Assembly (NCBI RefSeq): GCF_030646845.1
Contig: NZ_JAUSLE010000035.1
Coordinates: 1-56,352, forward strand
Length of the DNA: 56,352 nucleotides
Direction: 5' to 3'
Source of the DNA: Rhodoferax sp.
GTDB lineage: Bacteria; Pseudomonadota; Gammaproteobacteria; Burkholderiales; Burkholderiaceae_C
Within the stretch, counting starts at the first letter, position 1; every line of letters begins with the position of its first letter. Position numbers and translations under genes: made by a program. Below are positions 46,099 to 55,254 of this stretch, piece after piece. A model generated the notes under the pieces. That model saw only the letters and a program-made list of their open reading frames with translations, searched no databases and had not been told where the DNA came from.

Positions 46099-47775
46099 TC
46101 AAGGCGCCGACGCGTCGCGCAACTGCCGACGCAGGATCTTGCCCAAGTTGTTCTTCGGTAGGGGCCCGTCCCAAAACTCAACGATCTTGGGCACCTTGTA
46201 ACCGGTCAAGTGCTGCCGGCAATGATCGCGCAGGGCCTGTTCGGTCAGCGCCGGATCGTACTTCACCACAATAATCTTGACGACCTCGCCGGACTTCTCG
46301 TCGGGCACGCCGATGGCCGCAACCTCGGCCACGCCCGGATGCAGCGCCACGACATCCTCGATCTGGTTCGGGAAGACCTTGAAACCGGACACGATGATCA
46401 TGTCCTTCTTGCGGTCCGTGATCTTGAAGTAGCCGCGCTCATCCATGAACCCCATGTCACCGGTGCGCAGCCAGCCATCCGAGGTAAACGCCTTCGCGGT
46501 TTCATCCGGGCGGTTCCAGTAGCCCACCATGACCTGCGGGCCCCGGATGCAGATCTCACCGACCTCGCCGAGCGGGAGTTCGCGCCCGTCGTCGTCAAGG
46601 ATGGTCCCATCGGTCGACGGGAGCGGCATGCCGATCGTTCCAGTCCAGTCTTCAATGTTCAGCGGGTTGGACATCGCGCCCGGCGAGGCCTCGGTCAAGC
46701 CGTAGGATTCGATAATCGGCACGCCGGTGGCCGCTTTCCACCGTTCAGCCACCGCACGCTGCACCGCCATGCCACCGGCATTTACCACCTTCAGGCTATG
46801 CGTGTTCACTCCGGCAAATTCAGGCGCGTCGAGCAGCGCGCGATACAGCGTATTGACACCAATGATCGCGGTCAATGGGTACTGCTTGAGGTCATGGATA
46901 AAGGCGTGCATCTCCGTCGGGTTGGTGATCAGGACGGCGTGCGCCCCGATCTTCAGGAACACGAGGCTCGAGTTCAGCGCGTAGATGTGGTACAGCGGCA
47001 AGGGACAGACGAACACCTCCTTGCCGTCCAGCAGGTCGTGCGCGATCCACGCCGCGAGCTGCTGCAAATTCGCCACCATATTGCCGTGCGTCAACACGGT
47101 GCCCTTTGCCACACCGGTGGTGCCGCCGGTGTACTGCAGAAAGGCGATGTCGTCGTGATTCAGTGGCATGTGGTCCAGCGTCTGCTCACGGCCCGCGCGC
47201 AAGGCCGCATTGAATTCAGTGGCGTGCGCGATCTTCCAATCCGGGACCATTTTCTTGACGTACTTCACCACCACATTGGTGACTATCTCCTTCACCAGCG
47301 GAAACATGTCACCGACCTCCGTCGTGATGACGCTGAGCTTCAACGGCGGCACACTGTCCAGCACTCGCTGCAGGGTATGGGCGAAGTTCTCCAGCACCAC
47401 GATGGCCACCGCGCCCGAGTCCTTGAGGCGGTGCTCCAATTCGTCCGCTGTGTATTGCGGGTTGACATTCACCACCACCAGGCCAGCTCGCAGCACGCCA
47501 AACAGCGCCACCGGGTACTGCAGCAAGTTCGGCATCATGATGGCCACCCGGTCGCCCTTGTGCAGCCCCAGCGAGTTCTGCAGGTAGGCTGCAAAGTCGC
47601 GGCTGTGCTGGTCGAGTTCGGCATAGCTCATCGACGCCCCCATGTTGCTGTAGGCGGGCAAGTCGGCAAAGCGCTCGCAGCTGCTGCGCAGTACTTCCCT
47701 GAGCGAGGCGAACTCCTGCAGATTCACTTCGGCCGCAATCCCTCGCGGGTAATGATTCAACCAGAGCTTTTCCAT
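46099..47775 (-). CDS. fadD: FadD-type long-chain acyl-CoA ligase
   Basis: The enzyme activates fatty acids to acyl-CoA with ATP. The 558-residue protein has the AMP-binding motif YTGGTTGVAKGTVLTHGN (about residue 210), ESYGLTEASPG, the GWLRTGDMG segment and the C-terminal PKNNLGKILRR lysine motif. The ATG at 47775 follows a GGAG site, and the product starts MEKLWLNHYPRG, which aligns with the E. coli FadD start. A GTG 33 nt upstream is less likely. It converges on proQ and is divergent from the S8 peptidase gene. Confidence 0.92.
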   Translation of the reverse strand: MEKLWLNHYPRGIAAEVNLQEFASLREVLRSSCERFADLPAYSNMGASMSYAELDQHSRDFAAYLQNSLGLHKGDRVAIMMPNLLQYPVALFGVLRAGLVVVNVNPQYTADELEHRLKDSGAVAIVVLENFAHTLQRVLDSVPPLKLSVITTEVGDMFPLVKEIVTNVVVKYVKKMVPDWKIAHATEFNAALRAGREQTLDHMPLNHDDIAFLQYTGGTTGVAKGTVLTHGNMVANLQQLAAWIAHDLLDGKEVFVCPLPLYHIYALNSSLVFLKIGAHAVLITNPTEMHAFIHDLKQYPLTAIIGVNTLYRALLDAPEFAGVNTHSLKVVNAGGMAVQRAVAERWKAATGVPIIESYGLTEASPGAMSNPLNIEDWTGTIGMPLPSTDGTILDDDGRELPLGEVGEICIRGPQVMVGYWNRPDETAKAFTSDGWLRTGDMGFMDERGYFKITDRKKDMIIVSGFKVFPNQIEDVVALHPGVAEVAAIGVPDEKSGEVVKIIVVKYDPALTEQALRDHCRQHLTGYKVPKIVEFWDGPLPKNNLGKILRRQLRDASAP

Positions 47776-48095
47776 GCTGTCATCTCCATTTGACGCCCCG
47801 TTTTTCACCCGGTCCGCAGGCGCGTGGCGCGTCGTTCTGCGACAAGCCAGCCCCTGTCTTGCGTAGCGCCGGTTCTTTGCTTTTCGCAGAGACGAATAAT
47901 GCTCTCAGCAAGCAACCCGCAGTGATTGTCCGCTTAACGCGGCCGGCAGGGCACATTCTGTGCGGGGAACGACAGACCCCCGCTTCCAGAAGACGAAAAA
48001 CTCAACTCGTCTTGCCCGCCCCCGGTGGGATACTTGGCCTGAGTGATCGAATTTCCCATGTTTTGTGTGTCCAGCTCCATCCACGGGGGTCTTCC
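47776..48095. other. 320-bp gap between divergent fadD and S8 peptidase genes
   Basis: No gene or RNA is recognised. A GCGGGG/CCCCGC inverted repeat occurs near 47962-47983, and a GGGGGT ribosome site ends the gap before the peptidase start. An open frame extends the peptidase leftwards through the gap, but its codons show no recognisable protein. Promoters for both genes must lie here. Confidence 0.5.
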
Positions 48096-49415
48096 ATGAG
48101 CCACGTTTACTACGCCAAAGTCGTCATCATCCACGGCACGTTTGAGGACTATCGCCAGCAACTGGTTCAACTGGCCGGGCCGGGCATGGATGTGGGGGTG
48201 CTGCAGGTTGGGGTGCACGAGGCGCTGCTGAGGCCTCACCTGCTGCGGCAAATTCGCTCGCGCCAGCCGGCCGTGCCGGTTGAACAGTTGCTGCGCGAAG
48301 CGGGTGCCAACCGAATTGACTGGATCAGGGAAGACGCCGCCCAGACGCTGTACCTGCAGCGCATCGTGGAAGACCTTGATCCGCAAATCGAGATCGCGGT
48401 GCCCGATCTGGCTGGAGGCCGGGCCTGGCACCTGCAGGCGGTGAACGTGGCCCCGGCCTGGGCCGCGCTGGGCGGGCCCGACACGATCAATTGGGGCACC
48501 CTCTGCGTGGGCCAACTCGACACCGGCTACACCCGGCACAAGGCCCTGGGCCATGGTCAGCCCGGCGGCACCTGGCTGCTGACCGACCAGTGCCGAACCA
48601 TCATGGACAGCGACCTGCCGCCAGGGTATGCGCCTGATCTGGTGCAGCCTGACGACGGCGTGGACCCGATGTCGCCATCCGCGCTGTTCAGAGGTCATGG
48701 CACCCGCGTTGGCAGCACGATCTCGGGGCATGCTGTGCTGGACGACGGCTTCACCTTTCGCGGGATCGCGCCCAAGGTGCCGCATGCCGTGGTGCGCATC
48801 ACCGATTCGGTGGCCATCAACGACCGGCAAAACGAGTTTGCGCAGGGCTTGCGCTATCTGGTGGATGTCGTCGGGGTGGACGTCATCAACGTCAGTCTGG
48901 GGGTCTTCCCGCCGGTCGCGTCGCCCGCCATGAAACGGGCCGTGGCCCATGCGCACGCGCAAGGCGTGATCGTGGTGTGTGCTGCGGGCAACCATGTGGA
49001 CCCGGTGGTGGCGCCCGCACGCCTGCCCGAGACCATCGCGGTGGCGGGTGTCACCTGGCAGAGCCTGCCTTGGTACGGCAGCAGTTTCGGTCCGGAGGTT
49101 GACTTCAGCGCCCCGGCGGCCAACCTCTACCGGCCCGAGCCGGTGCCTCAGGGCATAGGCACGCAATTCAAAGGCATGGGCGACGGCACCTCCTATGCGG
49201 CGGCGATCACCACCGGCAGCGCAGCCCTGTGGCTGTGTCGATGGGGGCCCGAGATCGCGGCGAAATACGGCAGGACGGGCGCGCGCGTGGAGGCATTCCG
49301 CCAGGCCGCCATAGCCAGCTGCCGCAAGCCGCCAGGCTGGTATCCCACTCCGTTCGGCGCAGGCATTCTGGACACCGGTCGCCTGTGCACTGACCCATCA
49401 CTCGCGCTGCCCTGA
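48096..49415 (+). CDS. S8 (subtilisin-like) serine peptidase without signal peptide
   Basis: The 439-residue product has a complete subtilase triad: D142 in VGQLDTGY, H201 in FRGHGTRVGS, S366 in GDGTSYAAA, and the oxyanion Asn N299 in CAAGNHVDP. Residues 1-105 form a separate N-terminal domain that I do not recognise (starting SHVYYAKVVIIHGTFEDY). No signal peptide or membrane anchor is visible from the ATG at 48096, which has a GGGGGT site. It may therefore act in the cytoplasm or leave by an unusual route. Neighbours (fadD, AEC transporter) give no functional hint. Confidence 0.85.
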   Translation: MSHVYYAKVVIIHGTFEDYRQQLVQLAGPGMDVGVLQVGVHEALLRPHLLRQIRSRQPAVPVEQLLREAGANRIDWIREDAAQTLYLQRIVEDLDPQIEIAVPDLAGGRAWHLQAVNVAPAWAALGGPDTINWGTLCVGQLDTGYTRHKALGHGQPGGTWLLTDQCRTIMDSDLPPGYAPDLVQPDDGVDPMSPSALFRGHGTRVGSTISGHAVLDDGFTFRGIAPKVPHAVVRITDSVAINDRQNEFAQGLRYLVDVVGVDVINVSLGVFPPVASPAMKRAVAHAHAQGVIVVCAAGNHVDPVVAPARLPETIAVAGVTWQSLPWYGSSFGPEVDFSAPAANLYRPEPVPQGIGTQFKGMGDGTSYAAAITTGSAALWLCRWGPEIAAKYGRTGARVEAFRQAAIASCRKPPGWYPTPFGAGILDTGRLCTDPSLALP

Positions 49416-49430
49416 GGCCGGCTAGCGTCA

Positions 49431-49459
49431 GGCCAGGCCTGGCCAGGTCAGGTCAGGTC
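49431..49459. repeat. Palindrome and short tandem repeat between convergent genes
   Basis: GGCCAGGCCTGGCC at 49431-49444 is a perfect 14-bp palindrome. It is followed by three CAGGT units at 49444-49458. The array runs into the last codons of the AEC transporter gene. It may act as a two-way terminator hairpin, although no T-tract is present. Confidence 0.6.
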
Positions 49460-50418
49460 AACAGCGTCACGGCCAGCGAGAACGTCACAAACGCGGCGGC
49501 CGTGGAGACCAGGATGATGCGGGCGATGCGGCCGTTGTCGGCGCCAAAGCGCTCGGCCAGCAGTGACACATTGCTGGCGCTGGGCAGCGCGGCCACCAGC
49601 ACCATGACGGTGAGCGCAAACTTGTTCAAAGGCATACCCAGAGAGATCGCCGCCGCGCCGACGAGCAGCACCAGCAGCGGATGCAGCAGCAGCTTGATGG
49701 CGGCCACCGGCAGGTAGTCGCTCAGGGGAATCGGCGCATGGTTGTGCGCGGCCGCCAGCATCTGGGAGCGCGCCAGCACCGCGCCGATGGTGAAGAGAGC
49801 CACGGGCGAGGCGGCATCGGCCAGCAGGCCAATGGTCTGCATGACGGGTGCCGGCAACTTGAGGCTGACAGCCGAGGCCACCCCACCCAGCAGGATGGAC
49901 CACGGCATGGGATTGGCCACAACGCCTTTGAGGGCGTTTTTGACCGCCTTGCTCGCGCCATGTTCATCCGCGCCATCCAGCCGGGAGAGCGCGATGCACA
50001 GCGAGGTGGTGATCACCATATCGACCACGATGGTGACGATGATGGGGCCGGCCGCCTGCGCGCCGAGCAGGGCGACCAGCAGCGGCACCCCCATGAAGCC
50101 GGTGTTCGGAAATGCCGCCACCAGTGCGCCAAATGACGCGTCATTCCAGCGAATGCGCTGGTTCAGACTGACCGCGACCGCGAAACCCACCATGATGAGC
50201 GCGCACAGCAACCAGGTGAAAAAAACACCGCCATCGAGCAGTTGAGCCAGCGGCGTGGTCGAGCCGAAGCGGTACAGCATGCACGGCAGGGCAAAAAACA
50301 GCACAAAGCTATTCAGGCCGGGAATGGCCTCCAGCGGCAGCATGCGCCGGCGTGCCGCAATGTAGCCGCACAGAACCAGGGCGAAGAAGGGAAAGGTAAT
50401 TAAGAGGATTTGCAGCAC
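49453..50418 (-). CDS. AEC-family (auxin efflux carrier type) transporter
   Basis: The 321-residue protein has about ten membrane segments in two five-helix halves. The first begins VLQILLITFPFFALVLCGYIAARR, and GFMGVPLLVAL (about 106-116) is a conserved family segment. Bacterial AEC proteins carry organic acids such as malate or malonate, or are uncharacterised. The start is GTG at 50418; upstream codons run antisense into the rep gene and are not conserved. It is divergent from rep. Confidence 0.87.
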   Translation of the reverse strand: MLQILLITFPFFALVLCGYIAARRRMLPLEAIPGLNSFVLFFALPCMLYRFGSTTPLAQLLDGGVFFTWLLCALIMVGFAVAVSLNQRIRWNDASFGALVAAFPNTGFMGVPLLVALLGAQAAGPIIVTIVVDMVITTSLCIALSRLDGADEHGASKAVKNALKGVVANPMPWSILLGGVASAVSLKLPAPVMQTIGLLADAASPVALFTIGAVLARSQMLAAAHNHAPIPLSDYLPVAAIKLLLHPLLVLLVGAAAISLGMPLNKFALTVMVLVAALPSASNVSLLAERFGADNGRIARIILVSTAAAFVTFSLAVTLLT

Positions 50419-50493
50419 GACGGGTATTGTCCCAGCAGTTGGGGCATGCAGCCTTGCCTCTGTATGATTCCCGGCTTCGCCCCGAGTATCTGA

Positions 50494-52662
50494 ATGTCCT
50501 CCCCCCCTTCTCACGCGCCCTCCGGCCTGAACCTGGCCCAACAGGAAGCCGTCAATTTCATGCACGGCCCCTGCCTGGTACTGGCCGGCGCCGGTTCCGG
50601 CAAGACGCGCGTTATTACGCACAAAATTGGCCGTCTGATCCAGGCCGGGCTGGAGCCCAAACGCATTGCCGCCATCACCTTCACCAACAAGGCCGCGTCC
50701 GAGATGCGCGAACGGGCGCAGGGCCTGATTGGCCGCGCCGCCAGGGACGTGGTGATTTGCACTTTTCATGCCCTCGGCGTACGCATGCTGCGCCAGGACG
50801 GCGAGGCGCTGGGGTTGAAACCCACCTTCTCGATCCTGGACACCGACGACATCACCAGCATTCTGAAAGATGCCGGGGGCACGGTGGATGCCGCCACAGC
50901 GCGCTCCTGGCAATGGATCATCAGTGGATGGAAGGGCCAGGGACTGACCGCCGAACAGGCTGCGGTACTGGCCAAAGATGACAACGAACGCATCATTGCC
51001 CGCGTCATGGGACATTACGAGGAACGCCTGAGCGCCTACCAGAGCGTCGATTTTGACGACCTGATCACCCTGCCGCTCAAGCTGCTACAAAATCATGAGC
51101 AGGTGCGCCAGAAGTGGCAAGGGCTGATGGGCCATGTGCTGGTCGATGAATACCAGGACACGAATGCCACGCAATACGAAGTGCTCAAGCTGCTGGTGGG
51201 CGGCAACCCGGCGGCCGGGGCACGTTTTACCGCCGTGGGCGACGACGACCAGTCAATCTACGGCTGGCGTGGCGCCACGCTGGACAACCTCAAGAAACTG
51301 CCGGTCGACTTCCCCACGCTCAAGGTCATCAAGCTGGAGCAGAACTACCGCTCCACCAGTGCCATCCTGCGCGCTGCCAACAACGTGATCGGCCCCAACC
51401 CCAAGCTGTTTCCCAAGAACCTGTGGAGTGACCTGGGCGAAGGCGAGCCGGTGCGCGTGGTGGACGCCGACAGCGAAGAGCACGAGGCCGAGCGCACGGT
51501 GGCCCGCATCCAGAGCCTGCGCGCCGGTGGCCTGTCCCACGGTGGGCCGCAGTACCAGGAGTTCCGGCACTTCGCCATCCTGTACCGCGCCAACCACCAG
51601 GCCAAAACCTTCGAGAAAGCCTTGCGCAAGGCGCAGATTCCGTACAAGGTATCGGGCGGCACCAGCTTCTTTGACCGCGCCGAGATCAAGGACTTGTGCG
51701 GCTGGTTCCGGCTCTGGATCAACAACAACGACGACCCTGCCTTTCTGCGCGCGGTGACCACGCCCAAGCGGGGCATTGGCCATCAGACCTTGGCACAACT
51801 GGGCGTGTTTGCCAGCAAGTACAAGGTGAGCCTGTTCGAGGCCCTGTTTTCCTCGTCACTGGGCAGCGTGCTGAGCGCCAAGGCGGTGGGCAGCCTGCAC
51901 GAGTTCGGCCGCTACGTGAACGACCTGGAGTTTCGCGCCCGCCGCACGATGGGGGCCGAAGACGCACGCGCGTTCCTGCTGGAGTGGCTCAAGGAAATCG
52001 GCTACGAAAAACATCTGTACGACGGCGAAGACAGCGAAAAGGTCGCTGCAGCGCGCTGGACCAACGTGATGGATTTCTGCGACTGGATGTCGGCCCGCTG
52101 CGGCGGCCAGCTTGACGATGCGGCCGGGGTGTCGAGCGCCAACGAGGTCAAGTCGCTGCTGGAGGTGGCGCAGACGGTGTCGCTGCTGTCCACCATCAGT
52201 GAGCGCGAGAAGGACATGGACGTGGTGACGCTGTCCACCCTGCACGCCGCCAAGGGCCTGGAGTGGCCGCACGTGATGCTGGTAGGCGTGACCGAAGGCA
52301 TGCTGCCGTTCAAGCTGAAAGACAGCGGCGACTCCGCGGCGGCCTCGCTGGGTGGCTCCGAGCGCGCGCATGAGGCGGCCAATGAGGCCACAGCGACGCA
52401 CCTGCAGGAAGAGCGCCGCCTGATGTACGTGGGCATCACCCGCGCCCAGCGCAGCCTGGCCGTGAGCTGGACACGCAAACGCAAGAAGGGCCGAGAGATG
52501 ATCGCCGCCCTGCCCAGCCGCTTCATCGCCGAGATGGCGCTGGATCAAACCACCATCAAGGAAGACCCGCGCGAAAAGCTCAAAGCGTTGCGGGCAGAGT
52601 TTGCCAAAAAGGTGCTGGACACGGCAGCGGCCCAGGCCCAGGCCCAGGCGCGGCCAGCGTGA
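50494..52662 (+). CDS. rep: Rep-type superfamily 1 DNA helicase
   Basis: This UvrD/Rep-family 3'-5' helicase is most like E. coli Rep (GLNLAQQEAVNFMHGPCLVL, then Walker A AGAGSGKT at 31-38, AITFTNKAASEM, DEYQDTN, VIKLEQNYRST). Rep removes proteins ahead of the replication fork. The 722-residue length is between those of Rep and UvrD, and the C-terminus ends in an Ala-Gln repeat (AQAQAQA). The ATG at 50494 begins with a short Ser/Pro-rich extension. The next gene starts 10 nt downstream. Confidence 0.92.
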   Translation: MSSPPSHAPSGLNLAQQEAVNFMHGPCLVLAGAGSGKTRVITHKIGRLIQAGLEPKRIAAITFTNKAASEMRERAQGLIGRAARDVVICTFHALGVRMLRQDGEALGLKPTFSILDTDDITSILKDAGGTVDAATARSWQWIISGWKGQGLTAEQAAVLAKDDNERIIARVMGHYEERLSAYQSVDFDDLITLPLKLLQNHEQVRQKWQGLMGHVLVDEYQDTNATQYEVLKLLVGGNPAAGARFTAVGDDDQSIYGWRGATLDNLKKLPVDFPTLKVIKLEQNYRSTSAILRAANNVIGPNPKLFPKNLWSDLGEGEPVRVVDADSEEHEAERTVARIQSLRAGGLSHGGPQYQEFRHFAILYRANHQAKTFEKALRKAQIPYKVSGGTSFFDRAEIKDLCGWFRLWINNNDDPAFLRAVTTPKRGIGHQTLAQLGVFASKYKVSLFEALFSSSLGSVLSAKAVGSLHEFGRYVNDLEFRARRTMGAEDARAFLLEWLKEIGYEKHLYDGEDSEKVAAARWTNVMDFCDWMSARCGGQLDDAAGVSSANEVKSLLEVAQTVSLLSTISEREKDMDVVTLSTLHAAKGLEWPHVMLVGVTEGMLPFKLKDSGDSAAASLGGSERAHEAANEATATHLQEERRLMYVGITRAQRSLAVSWTRKRKKGREMIAALPSRFIAEMALDQTTIKEDPREKLKALRAEFAKKVLDTAAAQAQAQARPA

Positions 52663-52672
52663 GCGTCCCGCC

Positions 52673-53116
52673 ATGAAGATTTCATATGCTATTATTTTAA
52701 TAGCTGTCTGCGCAATAGGGACGGGGGCTAGAGGCCAAAATCATCCAAACCCGTCATCGACTGCCAGCTGCCCCCTGGCCGCCGACATCAGCCCGGTACA
52801 CCTTTATGGTTTGTGGCGGGCCGAGTTTGACGGCCTGCCACAGAGCGCGACAATCCTGTTCGAAAGGCATGCCGAACTGGCAGGCAGTGTCAGTGGCGGC
52901 GTCAACCGCGACGGTGTCAAAGCCCTGCTCGCCGGTGACGTGGATCAGGGCGAATTCACCCTGGAAGAGTCGCTGGACGGTCAGCGCATTGCAGCCACAT
53001 GGCTTGGCGCGGTCGTGGAAGGGTCTTGTGGCAAGGAAATCAGAGGAATATGGAACAACACTTCAAACAACGCCTCCTACCCGTTCGTCTTGCGCAAGCA
53101 GCCGGGCTGGCAATAG
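52673..53116 (+). CDS. Small exported protein of unknown function
   Basis: The 147-residue product has an N-terminal signal peptide (MKISYAIILIAVCAIGTGARG, likely cleaved near residue 21) and a mature domain with GLWRAEFDGLPQSATILFERHAEL and alternating hydrophobic beta-type patterns. I do not recognise a family. Signal-peptide residues 6-23 are encoded by a copy of the 55-bp repeat. The pldA start lies inside its last 67 bp, so the two are probably coupled. A periplasmic partner of PldA is possible but unproven. Confidence 0.75.
   Translation: MKISYAIILIAVCAIGTGARGQNHPNPSSTASCPLAADISPVHLYGLWRAEFDGLPQSATILFERHAELAGSVSGGVNRDGVKALLAGDVDQGEFTLEESLDGQRIAATWLGAVVEGSCGKEIRGIWNNTSNNASYPFVLRKQPGWQ
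52687..52741 (+). repeat. 55-bp dispersed repeat, copy 8 (encodes a signal peptide)
   Basis: TGCTATTATTTTAATAGC, then TGTCTGCGCA, ACGGGGGCTAGAGGCC and AAAAT. This is the clearest copy. It encodes residues 6-23 of the small exported protein, in the same frame as the copy that encodes the DsbD signal peptide. Confidence 0.9.
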
Positions 53117-54258
53117 CCCTGTGCACACCGCTGGTGGCGGGCAACGTGCAGGCGCAGGTGGGCGGCAGCACGCCGTCTGCCGGGGACACGGCCTGGCAAC
53201 GCTGTGCCAGCCTGACCGACGACCGGGAGGCGCGACTTGGCTGCTTTGACCGTTGGGCCGCAGAGCAGGCGCGCGTGGGTTCACCCGTCCCGTCAGCCGC
53301 TGGCACCCTGACGCAGACGACACCTGCGTCACGCCCAGAACCGACCCCGGCAGCACCCCCGGTGACCATCACCATCACGACACCGCCGGCCCATGACTGC
53401 AGGAGTCCGGAGTTTTCAGAGCTCTCCCGTTTCTGGGAGCTGGAAGCCGGCACCGACTGCGGATCCCTCAACATTCGTGGCTACCGTCCCATCAGCCTGT
53501 CATGGATCAGCGCTGACAGCGTGAATACCCAGCCCGATTCGCCATCGCCCGGTCGCACGGCGGCGGCCAAGCCTTACAGCCCCAGCGAGGCCCGCATCCA
53601 GCTGTCGGTCCGTACCAAAATTGCGCAGGGGCTGCTCACCCGCGAGCAACCCTTGCTGCGCGACTCCCTGTGGTTTGGCTATACGCAGCAATCCCACTGG
53701 CAGCTGTTTAACGGGGAGTTGTCCCGCCCCTTTCGCAGTACGGACCACGAGCCGGAACTCACCTATGTCTACCCGACCGATGCGCAGTTGCCGCTCGGAT
53801 GGCGGCTGCGTTACAGCGGCGTGAGCCTGGTCCACCAGTCCAATGGACAGGACTTGCCGCTGTCGCGCAGCTGGAACCGGCTGGTACTGATGGCCGGCAT
53901 GGAAAAAGGCGATCGGTTCCGGTTGCAGGGTCGGCTATGGAAACGGATCAATGAAAATGCCGACGATGACGACAATCCGGGCATCAGTGATCTGATCGGC
54001 CGGGCGGAAGTGGCCGGCTACTGGAACGTCAACAAAGACAACACGCTGGGCGTGACGCTGCGCCATTCGCTGAAGGCCGACACCAATGGCTCGGTGCGAC
54101 TGGAATGGCTCAGAAACATTGCTGATGGCGGCATCCCGGGCAGCAAGAGTGGCCTGCGCTTTCACACCCAGCTGTTCACCGGCTACGGCGATTCCCTGGT
54201 GGATTACAACCGCCGGCGTACTGTGCTGAGTATCGGTTTGAGCCTGGTGGACTGGTAG
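53050..54258 (+). CDS. pldA: PldA, outer-membrane phospholipase A
   Basis: PldA hydrolyses phospholipids that reach the outer leaflet of the outer membrane. The 402-residue product has a signal peptide (about 1-36, ending NVQAQ) and an N-terminal extension with CASLTDDREARLGCFDRWA and a Pro/Thr-rich linker (about 40-115). A beta-barrel domain follows, with H262, S264 and N276 in LVHQSNGQDLPLSRSWNR, the same spacing as E. coli H142, S144 and N156. The ATG at 53050 lies inside the preceding gene; a GAGG-like site is just upstream. Confidence 0.92.
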   Translation: MEQHFKQRLLPVRLAQAAGLAIALCTPLVAGNVQAQVGGSTPSAGDTAWQRCASLTDDREARLGCFDRWAAEQARVGSPVPSAAGTLTQTTPASRPEPTPAAPPVTITITTPPAHDCRSPEFSELSRFWELEAGTDCGSLNIRGYRPISLSWISADSVNTQPDSPSPGRTAAAKPYSPSEARIQLSVRTKIAQGLLTREQPLLRDSLWFGYTQQSHWQLFNGELSRPFRSTDHEPELTYVYPTDAQLPLGWRLRYSGVSLVHQSNGQDLPLSRSWNRLVLMAGMEKGDRFRLQGRLWKRINENADDDDNPGISDLIGRAEVAGYWNVNKDNTLGVTLRHSLKADTNGSVRLEWLRNIADGGIPGSKSGLRFHTQLFTGYGDSLVDYNRRRTVLSIGLSLVDW

Positions 54259-54326
54259 ATCTGCACGCAGAGCGCGGCATGGTTCCTGAGCGGCGGTTGA
54301 CGTTCCTTGGCCGTCGGAGCACAATA

Positions 54327-54365
54327 CATTACACGCAAATATATTTTGCGTGAAAATTGGTAATG
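54327..54365. promoter_or_regulatory. Nested palindrome upstream of the PaaX-like gene
   Basis: CACGCAAA (54332-54339) and TTTGCGTG (54345-54352) are exact inverted arms around TATAT. Outer arms CATTAC (54327-54332) and GTAATG (54360-54365) also pair. It is 35-70 bp before the regulator start and is a likely operator for autoregulation. Confidence 0.65.
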
Positions 54366-54399
54366 TTTTGGTGCAACGACCAGGCAACACACCCAACCG

Positions 54400-55254
54400 A
54401 TGAAGGTCAACCCGAAAAACCTGCTGCTCGATCTCATGCTGGCGGCCGGCGACAAGCCGATGACCGCCCGCGATGCGATTTCGGCGTGTTCCCTTTTTCA
54501 GATCAGCGAAAACAGCCTTCGCGTCACCCTCGCGCGCCTGTCTGCGGCCGGATTCATTGAGATCGCGGGACGCGGTGCCTACCGCCTGGGGCCGGCCGCG
54601 ATCGATCTCGCCGGCGACGTTGCCACCTGGCGCACGATGGAGGCGCGACTGCGGCCGTGGCGGGGCGGCTATGTCGTCGTGCATTCCGGAGCGTTGGGTC
54701 GCAGCGACCGCGTGGCGCTGCAGCGGCGCGAACGTGCCCTGCAGATGCTGGGCTTTCGGCCATTCGAACGAGGCCTGCATATCCGCCCGGACAACATCGG
54801 ACCGGACGTTGACGAGGTACGCCAACGCCTCTACAAACTCGGACTGGACCGGCAAGCGGCCGTCTTCCGGGCCGAGGACCTCGATCCGGAACGGGCGGCC
54901 ATGGTGAGGCACCTGTGGGACGGCGCCGCACTGACGAAAAGCTACCGCCAATGGCGAGACCAGCTTGAGGCGTGGCTGGCCGGCGCGAATGGGCTCGCGC
55001 TGGATGCGGCGGCCCGCGAGTCATTCCTGCTCGGCGGCCGGGCCATTCATCAACTGGTCTTTGATCCCCTGTTGCCGGAACCTTTTGTTGACACCAGCGA
55101 GCGCCACGCATTCATCCAGGCCGTTCACCGTTTTGACGAAGCCGGTCGCGCCATCTGGAACCGTTTTTTCGCATCTATTGCCGAGGCACCTTCCCCTTTG
55201 CCGTTCACCCATCAACCTGCAGAATTGGAGACAAGCCATGAACACCCGTATTGA
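54400..55254 (+). CDS. PaaX-like GntR-type transcription regulator
   Basis: The 284-residue protein has the PaaX layout: an N-terminal winged helix (about 5-70, with LFQISENSLRVTLARLSAAGFIEIAGRGAYRLG), a central domain and a C-terminal domain with RAIHQLVFDPLLPEPF. PaaX proteins repress phenylacetate catabolism through phenylacetyl-CoA, but no paa genes are present here. The gene overlaps the acyl-CoA-dehydrogenase-like aidB gene by 17 nt, so an acyl-CoA ligand is plausible. A nested palindrome lies just upstream. Confidence 0.85.
   Translation: MKVNPKNLLLDLMLAAGDKPMTARDAISACSLFQISENSLRVTLARLSAAGFIEIAGRGAYRLGPAAIDLAGDVATWRTMEARLRPWRGGYVVVHSGALGRSDRVALQRRERALQMLGFRPFERGLHIRPDNIGPDVDEVRQRLYKLGLDRQAAVFRAEDLDPERAAMVRHLWDGAALTKSYRQWRDQLEAWLAGANGLALDAAARESFLLGGRAIHQLVFDPLLPEPFVDTSERHAFIQAVHRFDEAGRAIWNRFFASIAEAPSPLPFTHQPAELETSHEHPY

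Noticed and set aside
47790..48095. Longer S8 peptidase with about 100 extra N-terminal residues
   Set aside because: The codons show no recognisable domain or signal peptide, and a GGGGGT site supports the start at 48096.
50419..51015. Long N-terminal extension of the AEC transporter antisense to rep
   Set aside because: It reads antisense through well-conserved helicase motifs, and the transporter's first membrane helix begins at the GTG at 50418.
51085..51115. Possible 55-bp repeat copy in rep (GCTACAAAATCATGAGC)
   Set aside because: It encodes LLQNHEQVRQKW, a normally conserved region of Rep/UvrD helicases, and lacks the GGGGGCTA half at the right spacing.
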